In this document: piece after piece, positions 57,399 to 64,000 of the stretch
How the letters are laid out: each line of letters starts with the position of its first letter
Numbering within the stretch: position 1 is the first letter of the stretch
Source: Mycolicibacterium sp. 018/SC-01/001
GTDB taxonomy: Bacteria; Actinomycetota; Actinomycetes; Mycobacteriales; Mycobacteriaceae
Assembly (NCBI RefSeq): GCF_007096635.1
Contig: NZ_VKAA01000015.1
Coordinates: forward strand, 62,001 to 126,000
Reading direction: 5' to 3'
DNA length: 64,000 nt
The notes under the pieces: generated by a model
What the model was told of the DNA's origin: nothing
Database searches by the model: none
The model's input: the letters and a program-made list of their open reading frames with translations, nothing else
Program-made: the position numbers and the translations under genes

Positions 57399-58960
57399 CA
57401 GTTCTTCGGGAACTTCAGCTTCGACAGGTCGATGTCGGCGAGACCCGGCGGCAGCTCGTCGAGCCCCTTGGGCATATTGGACAGGTCGGGGAAGCCGGCG
57501 GGCAGGCCGCCCATCGCGCCGAGCGGATTGCGATTCTTGGCCGGCGTGGGCCCGCGACCGCCCTTCTTCTTTCCGGCCTGCTTGTTCTTGCCCTTGCCGG
57601 CCTTACGAGTGTTCTTGCGACCGAACGGCATTCCCATCTGTCCGGCCATCTGCGACATCATCTTGCGGGCGTCGAAGAACCGGTCGACCAGCTGGTTGAC
57701 CTCGGCGACCGTCACCCCGGAGCCGTTGGCGATGCGCAGCCGCCGGGACGCGTTGATGATCTTCGGGTCGGCGCGCTCGGCCGGGGTCATGCCGCGGATG
57801 ATGGCCTGCACCCGGTCCAGCTGGCTGTCGTCGACCGCGGCCAGGGCATCCTTCATCTGACCGGCGCCGGGCAGCATGCCCAGCAGATTGCCGATCGGAC
57901 CCATCTTGCGGATCATCAGCATCTGCTCGAGGAAGTCCTCGAGGGTCAGCTCGCCGCTGCCGATCTTGGCAGCGGTCGCCTCGGCCTGCTGGGCGTCGAA
58001 GACCTGCTCGGCCTGCTCGATGAGCGTCAGCACGTCACCCATGCCGAGGATGCGGCTGGCCATCCGGTCGGGGTGGAAGACGTCGAAGTCCTCGAGCTTC
58101 TCGCCGGCGGAGGCGAACAGGATCGGCACGCCGGTGACCTCGCGCACCGACAGCGCGGCACCGCCGCGGGCATCGCCGTCGAGCTTGGTGAGCACGACGC
58201 CGGTGAACCCGACGCCTTCGCGGAACGCGTCGGCGGTGGTGACGGCGTCCTGACCGATCATCGCGTCGAGGACGAAGAGCACCTCGTCGGGCTGCACCGC
58301 GTCGCGGATCGCGGCGGCCTGGCCCATCAGCTCCTCGTCGATGCCCAACCGGCCCGCGGTGTCGACGATGACGACGTCGTAGTGCTTGCTCTTGGCCTCG
58401 GCGAGGCCGGCGGCGGCGACGGCCACCGGGTCGGCGGTGCCCTTGACCTCGGCGGCGCCGGGCGCGGTGCCCGGATGCGGGGCGAACACGCCCACGCCGG
58501 CGCGCTCGCCGACGATCTGCAGCTGGTTGACCGCACCGGGGCGCTGCAGGTCGCAGGCCACCAGCAGCGGCGTGTGACCCTGCCCTTTCAGCCACTTCGC
58601 GAGCTTGCCGGCCAGGGTGGTCTTACCCGAGCCCTGCAGGCCGGCCAGCATGATGACCGTCGGTGGGTTGCGCGCGAACGCCAGCTGACGCGTCTGACCG
58701 CCGAGAATGCCGATGAGCTCCTCGTTGACGATCTTGACGACCTGCTGGGCCGGGTTCAGCGCGGCGGACACCTCGGCGCCCTTGGCGCGATCCTTGATAC
58801 GGGCGATGAACGCACGGACCACGGGCAGCGAGACGTCGGCCTCGAGCAGTGCCAGGCGGATCTCGCGCGCGACGGCGTCGATGTCGGCATCGGTCAGCCG
58901 GCCCTTGCCGCGCAGGCCCGACAGGGCACCGGTCAACCGGTCGGACAGGGATTCAAACAC
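57398..58960 (-). CDS. ffh: Signal recognition particle protein Ffh
   Basis: GTPase that with 4.5S RNA targets membrane proteins to the translocon. The 520-residue protein has an N domain (FESLSDRLTGALSGLRGKG), a G domain with GLQGSGKTTLAGKLA, DLQRPGAVNQL, DTAGRLGIDEELM and TKLDGDARGGAAL, and a Met-rich M domain with SRRLRIANGSGVTVAEVN and KMMSQMAGQMGM. Start GTG 58960, with TAGGCT (58967-58972) 6 nt upstream; probably leaderless. The C-terminal basic and Gly-rich tail is usual. Confidence 0.96.
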   Translation of the reverse strand: MFESLSDRLTGALSGLRGKGRLTDADIDAVAREIRLALLEADVSLPVVRAFIARIKDRAKGAEVSAALNPAQQVVKIVNEELIGILGGQTRQLAFARNPPTVIMLAGLQGSGKTTLAGKLAKWLKGQGHTPLLVACDLQRPGAVNQLQIVGERAGVGVFAPHPGTAPGAAEVKGTADPVAVAAAGLAEAKSKHYDVVIVDTAGRLGIDEELMGQAAAIRDAVQPDEVLFVLDAMIGQDAVTTADAFREGVGFTGVVLTKLDGDARGGAALSVREVTGVPILFASAGEKLEDFDVFHPDRMASRILGMGDVLTLIEQAEQVFDAQQAEATAAKIGSGELTLEDFLEQMLMIRKMGPIGNLLGMLPGAGQMKDALAAVDDSQLDRVQAIIRGMTPAERADPKIINASRRLRIANGSGVTVAEVNQLVDRFFDARKMMSQMAGQMGMPFGRKNTRKAGKGKNKQAGKKKGGRGPTPAKNRNPLGAMGGLPAGFPDLSNMPKGLDELPPGLADIDLSKLKFPKN

Positions 58961-58966
58961 CTCGCC

Positions 58967-58972
58967 AGCCTA
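58967..58972 (-). promoter_or_regulatory. -10 element of ffh
   Basis: TAGGCT on the minus strand lies 6 nt before GTG 58960 with no ribosome binding site, consistent with a leaderless ffh message. Confidence 0.5.
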
Positions 58973-59072
58973 ACGGTCGGCCCGTCACACCGGGAAAGCC
59001 GCGCTGACCTCTGGTCCCGCGAGGTCGGCAGCCGTTAGCGTGAGGAGCACCCGACGAGCCCGCGGAGGTCCC

Positions 59073-61271
59073 GTGACAGCCATCGACGTGCCGCTGACCA
59101 TCTCTGATCGCGACCGAGGGGGGCCCTACGGCCCGGCCACCCAAGTCACCCACATCAGCCAGTGCACGCTGTGTGAGGCGCACTGCGGGCTGCATGTCAC
59201 GGTGAGCGGCGGCGAGGTCACCCGCATCGAGGGCAATCCCGACGACGTTCTGTCTCACGGTTACATCTGTCCCAAGGCCACCGCGATGGGCGGGCTGCAC
59301 CACGACCCCGACCGGGTCCGCACCCCGCTGCGCCGCGTCGGCGACGGCTTCGAGCCCGTCAGCTGGGAGGCGGCGTTCGCCGAGATCGGTCGGCGGCTGA
59401 GGGCGGTGCGCGCCAGGACCGGCAGCAACTCGCTGGGCATGTATCTGGGCAACCCGGCCGCCCACAGCTCGGGCGCCGCCTACGGATTCTTGCTGAGCCG
59501 GGCTCTGCGCACCCCGAACTTCTTCACCGCGTCGTCGATTGACCAGATGCCGCACGAGTTCGCGGCGTGGAAGGTGTTCGGGTCCAACGCCCTGATCCCC
59601 GTCACCGACATCGATCGCACCCAGCGGCTGATGATCCTCGGGGCCAATCCCGCCGTGTCGGGCGGATCGCTGTCGATCATGCCCGGGGCGAAACGGCGCA
59701 TCCGGGCGGTCCGCGAGCGCGGCGGCACCGTCGTCGTCGTCGACCCGCGCCGCACCGAAACCGCCCGGCTCGCCGACCAGCACATCGCCGTTCGTCCCGG
59801 CGGTGATCTGTTCCTGCTGCTGGGCATGCTGCACGTGCTGTTGGCCGAAGAACTCTGTGACACAAAGGCTGTTGCTGCACAGTCGACAGGCATCGCCGAG
59901 CTGGCCGACCTCGTGGCCGACGCCACGCCGGAGGCGATGGCCCCCAGGGCCGGCGTCGACGCGGCCGCGATCCGCAGGCTGGCCCGCGAGCACGCGGCAG
60001 CCGAGTCGGCGGCGATCTACGCTCGGATCGGCATCTGCCAGCAGACCACGGGCACACTGGTCAGCTGGCTGGTGATGGCCATCAACACCGTGACGGGCAA
60101 TCTCGATCGTGCGGGCGGCACGATGTTCACTACCCCTGTCGCCGACGTGCCGCGGCTGGCCAAACGGCTGCCCTTCCGGCCCGGCCGCCACACCGACCGC
60201 TCGGGGCGCTACCGCTCCTTCCGCTCGGAACTGCCCGCAGTCGTCATGGCCGACGAGATCCTCACCCCGGGTCCCGGCCAGATTCGCGCGATGATCACCT
60301 ACGCGGGCAATCCGGTCTCGTCGATCCCCCAGCGGGGCCGGCTCGACGAGGCCATGAGCTCACTGGACTTCTACGTCGCGGTCGACATGTACGTCACCGA
60401 GACCACGCGGCACGCGGATTTCATCCTGCCGCCCGTCTCGCCGCTGGAGCGTGAGGACGTCAGCCTGCTCACGCCGGTGTTCCAGGTGCGCAACACCGTT
60501 CGCTACCAACACCGTTCGTTCGATCCACCGCCGGGCGGCCTCGAAGACTGGGAGATCCTGACACGGCTGGCGCTCGAGATGCTGCCGCGGCCGCTGCGAT
60601 CGCTGCCCACATCGCTGCGGTCCCGGGTGATCTCGGCGATCAACCCCATGCGGCTGGCGACGCTGGCGGTGGCCACCGGTCCGCACGGCCGACTCCGCAA
60701 GCCCCGTACCGGCATCACGATGCGCCAGATCCGCTCCAGCCCCGGAGGTGTCGACCTCGGACCGCTGCAGCCGCGGCTGCGCGAGGTGATCGCGACGAAG
60801 GACCGGCGTGTGCATCTGGCGCCCGTGGAGTTCGTCGCGGCGGCACGTGCGCATCTACACGACACCCCGACGGTCGACGACCGCTACGACCTGCAGCTGA
60901 TCGGCCGCCGGCAGCTGCGCAGCAACAACTCCTGGCTGCACAACGTCCCGTCGATGACGGGCGGCAGCAATAGGTGCACGGTGCTGATGCACCCCGACGA
61001 CGCGGCGGCACGCGGCCTGGCCGACGGCGAGACCGTGCGCGTCACATCGGCTGTCGGCGAGATCGACCTGCCCCTGGATGTCACCGCCGATATCCGCGCC
61101 GGAACCGTTGCGATACCGCACGGTTGGGGCCACCGCGACACCGGCTGGCGGCATGCCCGGACCCTGGCCGGCGCCAACGTCAACGCGTTGCACGACCCCG
61201 ATCTCGTGGACACGTTCACCGGCACGGCAGCGGTGAACGGCACGTGGGTGTCGGTCACCCGTTCGCGATGA
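59073..61271 (+). CDS. Molybdopterin-dependent oxidoreductase with one 4Fe-4S cluster
   Basis: A 732-residue member of the DMSO-reductase/formate-dehydrogenase superfamily. The iron-sulfur motif is Cys31, Cys34, Cys38 and Cys66 (CTLCEAHC...YICPKA). The molybdopterin regions include LGANPAVSGGS, VVVDPRRTETARLADQH, ITYAGNPVSSIPQ and the C-terminal TSAVGEIDLPLDVT. The usual Cys or Sec metal ligand is not evident; the corresponding segment reads TASSIDQMPHE, suggesting Ser or no protein ligand. No signal peptide is seen, so it is cytoplasmic. Start GTG 59073 after GCGGAGG. No FdhD or electron-transfer partner is nearby. Confidence 0.85.
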   Translation: MTAIDVPLTISDRDRGGPYGPATQVTHISQCTLCEAHCGLHVTVSGGEVTRIEGNPDDVLSHGYICPKATAMGGLHHDPDRVRTPLRRVGDGFEPVSWEAAFAEIGRRLRAVRARTGSNSLGMYLGNPAAHSSGAAYGFLLSRALRTPNFFTASSIDQMPHEFAAWKVFGSNALIPVTDIDRTQRLMILGANPAVSGGSLSIMPGAKRRIRAVRERGGTVVVVDPRRTETARLADQHIAVRPGGDLFLLLGMLHVLLAEELCDTKAVAAQSTGIAELADLVADATPEAMAPRAGVDAAAIRRLAREHAAAESAAIYARIGICQQTTGTLVSWLVMAINTVTGNLDRAGGTMFTTPVADVPRLAKRLPFRPGRHTDRSGRYRSFRSELPAVVMADEILTPGPGQIRAMITYAGNPVSSIPQRGRLDEAMSSLDFYVAVDMYVTETTRHADFILPPVSPLEREDVSLLTPVFQVRNTVRYQHRSFDPPPGGLEDWEILTRLALEMLPRPLRSLPTSLRSRVISAINPMRLATLAVATGPHGRLRKPRTGITMRQIRSSPGGVDLGPLQPRLREVIATKDRRVHLAPVEFVAAARAHLHDTPTVDDRYDLQLIGRRQLRSNNSWLHNVPSMTGGSNRCTVLMHPDDAAARGLADGETVRVTSAVGEIDLPLDVTADIRAGTVAIPHGWGHRDTGWRHARTLAGANVNALHDPDLVDTFTGTAAVNGTWVSVTRSR

Positions 61272-62196
61272 TCTCCCGGGCGACCTCGACGGCCCGGTTG
61301 ATCGGCACCGCGAACCCGATACCGATGTTGCCGGTCTCCGGCCCGCCCACGGTGGCGATGGCCGTGTTCATCCCGATGACCTGACCGTCCAGATTGGCCA
61401 ACGGCCCGCCGGAGTTCCCCGGGTTGATCGACGCGTCGGTCTGCAGCAGCGGCTGTGCGGGATTCGGCCCCAGCCGCGCGGTCCGGTCGACCGCACTGAT
61501 GATGCCCGCCGTGACCGTGCTGTTGAGCCCCAGCGGCGCCCCGACGGCGATGACCGGCTGCCCGATACCGAGACCGTCGCTGACGCCGAGGACCGCGGGG
61601 GGCGGCGCGGGACCGCTGACCTGAAGGACCGCGACGTCGGTCGCCGGATCGGTACCCACCACCCGGGCGGGGCTGCGGCGGCCATCCGCCAGCCGCACTG
61701 CCACCCGCGAAAAGCCCTCGATCACATGGCTGTTGGTCATGATGCGGCCCTCGACGTCGATGGCGAAGCCGGATCCCAGGCTGTTGCCCGCGCTGATCTG
61801 TACCACGCTGGGAAGCAGCGCCTGCGCGGCGGTCTGGGTGCTGCCCCCGCTCACCGGCGGTGCGGCGAGGGCCGGCGGCGGGCTCTGACGCAGCGCCGGC
61901 CCGCGGTCCACACCGGCCAGAAAGCCGGCCCCACCACCGGCTGCCGCCCCGGCGAGCAGGCAGGCACCGATGAGCAGTGCACCCGTTGCGCGGCGAGGCC
62001 TGGGCGCCGCCGGTCCCGCGAGGGGATCCGGAACCGGCGGCGCGGTCTGTGGTGTCGGCCCGAACCGGACCCGGCTGGGCACCAGGGCAGGCATTGGTGG
62101 ACGCACTGGTGGCGCGGGTGCCGGGGCCGCGTCCCGAAGGGCGATGAAGGTCGGCCCGGCGGGCGACCCCCCGAGATCAAAGGCATGTCCGGGCAT
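61255..62196 (-). CDS. Membrane-anchored trypsin-like serine protease (HtrA-like, no PDZ)
   Basis: A 313-residue protein: a Pro/Ala-rich cytoplasmic N-terminus (1-68), one helix (about 72-95, GALLIGACLLAGAAAG), then an S1C protease domain with His157 (TNSHVIEG), Asp187 (DPATDVAV) and Ser262 (NPGNSGGPL). It ends right after the protease domain, so the PDZ domain of HtrA/PepD is missing. GAGAGGAA precedes ATG 62196, 32 bp after the VWA gene. Its 3' end overlaps the convergent oxidoreductase gene by 17 bp. Likely envelope quality control or cleavage of a partner. Confidence 0.88.
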   Translation of the reverse strand: MPGHAFDLGGSPAGPTFIALRDAAPAPAPPVRPPMPALVPSRVRFGPTPQTAPPVPDPLAGPAAPRPRRATGALLIGACLLAGAAAGGGAGFLAGVDRGPALRQSPPPALAAPPVSGGSTQTAAQALLPSVVQISAGNSLGSGFAIDVEGRIMTNSHVIEGFSRVAVRLADGRRSPARVVGTDPATDVAVLQVSGPAPPPAVLGVSDGLGIGQPVIAVGAPLGLNSTVTAGIISAVDRTARLGPNPAQPLLQTDASINPGNSGGPLANLDGQVIGMNTAIATVGGPETGNIGIGFAVPINRAVEVAREIIANG

Positions 62197-62228
62197 CGGT
62201 GATTCCTCTCCTGGCGGCACGAACGAAC

Positions 62229-63182
62229 TCAGACGAGACGGGCGAACCAGCGCATCGACAGGCCCGCCGCGACGAGACCGCAGACCAGCGCGATACCGGC
62301 GACGATCGGGGTGACCTCGCGCCATTCGGTGCGCCACCCGATGGATGAGCCGATGTCGCGGTAGACGTCGGTGAGTTCATCGCTGCTCTCGGCGGTGTAG
62401 GCGATGCCACCGGTGTCGCGCGCCAGCTCGGACAAGGTCTCGCGGTCCACCGGAACCCGCACGGGGTAGCCCCCGCTGTCGAACACTCCGTCCGGGGTGC
62501 CGTAGGCGATCGTCGACACGGGAACCCCGGCCGCCACCGCAGCCAGCGCGGCCTCCTCGGTGTCCCGGCCGCTGGTGTTTGTGCCGTCCGAGAGCAGCAC
62601 GATGTGCGCGGGGACCCGATCCTGCCCCTCTTCGGGTTGCTGGGTGATCGACAGGATCTGGTCCAGCGAGGTGAACACGCCCTCGCCGATCGCGGTCCGC
62701 GACTGAGTCGTCAGCAGCTGCAGGCTCGAGGCGGCCGCCGCGTGGTCGGTGTCTGGTGGATGCACCACCGCGGTGGCGCCCGCGAACGTGACCACCCCGA
62801 CGTTGAACGTCTCCGGCAACCGGTCGATGAACTCGCCCGCTGCGGCGACGGCGGCGGTCAACCGATCGGGGCTGACATCGCCGGCCCGCATGGATTCCGA
62901 GGTGTCGATCGCCACCATGATGGTGGCCCGCTCATAGGGCACCCGCACCGGCATCTCCGGTCGCGCCGCCGCCAGCGCGCACAACGTGAACGCGGCGAGC
63001 AGGAACACCGCGGGAAGGTGCCGCCGCCAGCGGGGTCGCTCCGGGATCACCCTGTCCAGCAGCGGAAGTGCGGCATATCTCACCGCGTATCGCTGCCGCT
63101 GGCGCACCGTGGCCAGATACGTCACCGCCAGAAGCGCCACCGGGATCAGCATCAGCAGCCCGAGCGGGAACAGGAACGTCAT
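62229..63182 (-). CDS. VWA-domain membrane protein (BatA-like)
   Basis: A 317-residue protein: two helices near the N-terminus (about 3-23 and 58-72), an extracytoplasmic or membrane-proximal von Willebrand A domain with the MIDAS motif DxSxS (Asp93-Ser95-Ser97 in AIDTSESM) and VLLSDGTNTSG, then a C-terminal helix (about 292-312). It resembles Rv1481 and BatA of MoxR-linked operons. It overlaps the DUF58 gene stop by 4 bp. MoxR AAA+ ATPases use such partners as chaperone-like systems. Confidence 0.88.
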   Translation of the reverse strand: MTFLFPLGLLMLIPVALLAVTYLATVRQRQRYAVRYAALPLLDRVIPERPRWRRHLPAVFLLAAFTLCALAAARPEMPVRVPYERATIMVAIDTSESMRAGDVSPDRLTAAVAAAGEFIDRLPETFNVGVVTFAGATAVVHPPDTDHAAAASSLQLLTTQSRTAIGEGVFTSLDQILSITQQPEEGQDRVPAHIVLLSDGTNTSGRDTEEAALAAVAAGVPVSTIAYGTPDGVFDSGGYPVRVPVDRETLSELARDTGGIAYTAESSDELTDVYRDIGSSIGWRTEWREVTPIVAGIALVCGLVAAGLSMRWFARLV

Positions 63183-64000
63183 CGCCGCGCACCCCGACGG
63201 CGGGCCGAACGACGCTGCGTCCGTTGGCGTTCGCGCAGGAACCTCGCCAGGTCACGCACCCAGTCTCGACCCGTGGAGGCGCGCAGGTGGTCGGCGCCAC
63301 TGCCTGCGATGGCATCTGCGACCGCAGCCCGGTGCTCCAACGCCGCGTCGCGGTAGCGCCTGCGCAGGCGCGCATCCGAGGTCCAGACCTGCCGCTGGCG
63401 ACCCGATTCGGGGTCGACGAGCGTCACCGCTCCGACGTCGGGCAATTCCATCTCGCGGGGGTCGAGGATCTCGACGGCGACGACGTCGTGGCGCGCCGCC
63501 AGCCGCCGCAGTGGGATCTGCCAGTCGAAGGGCGTCTCGGTTCTTCCGGACGGGTCGAGGAAGTCGGACACGACGACGCGCAGTCCGGTGCCGCCCCGGC
63601 GGGCACCCAACGCCGCGACCGCGTCGGCCAGACCAGGCGATCCGGTGCCGTCGCGGGCACCGCCCCGGCTCAGGTGTGCAGCGGCACGAGAGGCCGCCAA
63701 CCGGGCTCGTTCGGGACGGTGCCACCGCAGTCCGCCCGGTCCGAAGGTCGCGACCGCCAGCGTGTTGCCGGGGGCATCGGTCAGCAGACCGATCGCGGCG
63801 ACGATGCGGGCAGCCAGCTCGAGCTTCTCGTCGGCGACGGTGCCGAACGCCATACTCGGCGTGGTGTCGACCATCACCCAGGTGTCGAGGCGGCTGTCGG
63901 CCCGTGGCCGCCAGACATGCGGTTCGGCCGAGCGGGCGGTGATGTTCCAATCGATGCGGCGCACATCGTCGCCGGGCTGATAGCGCGACAGTTCCTCGCG
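63179..64000 (-). CDS. DUF58 protein, 5' end beyond the window
   Basis: The reading frame is open at the right edge. The visible part (about 273 residues) begins, reading in, REELSRYQPGDDVRRIDWN, the conserved DUF58 segment, followed by TARSAEPHVWRP, VMVDTTPSMAFGTV (a VWA-like DxTxS) and VVVSDFLDPSG. An internal ATG at 63964 would cut off the DUF58 motif and is not the start. In other mycobacteria a moxR gene precedes this pair, so one is expected just beyond the edge. Confidence 0.88.
   Translation of the reverse strand, partial: REELSRYQPGDDVRRIDWNITARSAEPHVWRPRADSRLDTWVMVDTTPSMAFGTVADEKLELAARIVAAIGLLTDAPGNTLAVATFGPGGLRWHRPERARLAASRAAAHLSRGGARDGTGSPGLADAVAALGARRGGTGLRVVVSDFLDPSGRTETPFDWQIPLRRLAARHDVVAVEILDPREMELPDVGAVTLVDPESGRQRQVWTSDARLRRRYRDAALEHRAAVADAIAGSGADHLRASTGRDWVRDLARFLRERQRTQRRSARRRGARR

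Noticed and set aside
1..64000. tRNA genes, CRISPR arrays, insertion sequences and prophage att sites
   Set aside because: Looked for T-loop motifs, regular short repeats, transposase motifs and terminal repeats. None was convincing; xerC is the chromosomal recombinase and not a phage integrase.

Overview
This 64 kb, GC-rich window looks like a rapidly growing Mycobacterium (Mycolicibacterium type). The main evidence is gene order: from dxr at the left edge to ffh near the right, the housekeeping genes follow the Mycobacterium tuberculosis Rv2870c-Rv2916c order. In sequence these are dxr, mpt83/mpt70 homologues, a DUF2631 gene, rlmN-cdsA-frr-pyrH, an Rv2887-like MarR gene, an amiC-like amidase, tsf-rpsB, an Rv2891-like M23 gene, xerC, a viuB-like gene, dprA-yifB-yraN, a DUF2469 gene, rnhB, lepB, rplS, lppW, trmD-rimM-KH-rpsP, an Rv2910c-like gene, dacB2, an Rv2915c-like amidohydrolase and ffh. 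I saw no tRNA, rRNA, CRISPR array or insertion sequence.

From 1 to about 14.4 kb: dxr with an ECF sigma gene almost touching it, two fasciclin antigens, a photolyase, a mycofactocin-type dehydrogenase, lipid and acyl-CoA genes, the rlmN-cdsA-frr-pyrH block, and a methyltransferase/MarR pair that face apart across a palindrome. From 14.4 to 23.5 kb: an accessory block with a copper amine oxidase, an APC permease, a three-gene ABC exporter, an amidase and an orphan sugar transferase. From 23.8 to 30.7 kb: translation genes tsf and rpsB, the M23 protein, xerC, a lactate-monooxygenase-like gene, a siderophore-interacting protein, and a TetR/enoyl-CoA hydratase pair under a 22 bp palindrome.

From 30.7 to 33.2 kb lie small secreted or membrane proteins of unknown function, one with a periodic Gly/Cys tail. 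From 33.2 to 44.8 kb is the dprA-yifB-yraN and DUF2469-rnhB-lepB-rplS backbone, interrupted by an 829-residue adenylation/carrier/membrane-acyltransferase fusion and by acyl-CoA genes. From 45 to 51.1 kb are tandem lppW paralogues and a catabolic-looking insertion. It has two paralogous TetR genes, a CMD-family protein, an alpha/beta hydrolase and an MBL-fold hydrolase, with two near-identical operators placed over two promoters. From 51.1 to 59 kb: trmD-rimM-KH-rpsP, tandem dacB2 paralogues, a cyclase-family gene, an amidohydrolase and ffh. From 59 to 64 kb: a molybdopterin oxidoreductase, and a protease/VWA/DUF58 cluster that runs off the right edge.

Four points deserve most attention: the fusion protein at 37.2-39.7 kb, the operator pair at 49.5 and 51.1 kb, the Rv2887/Rv0560c-like divergent pair at 13.3-14.4 kb, and a promoter and leader layout shared by rplS and rpsP. 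Many genes here have a TANNNT hexamer 6-8 nt before the start codon and no usable ribosome binding site, as expected for leaderless mycobacterial transcripts.
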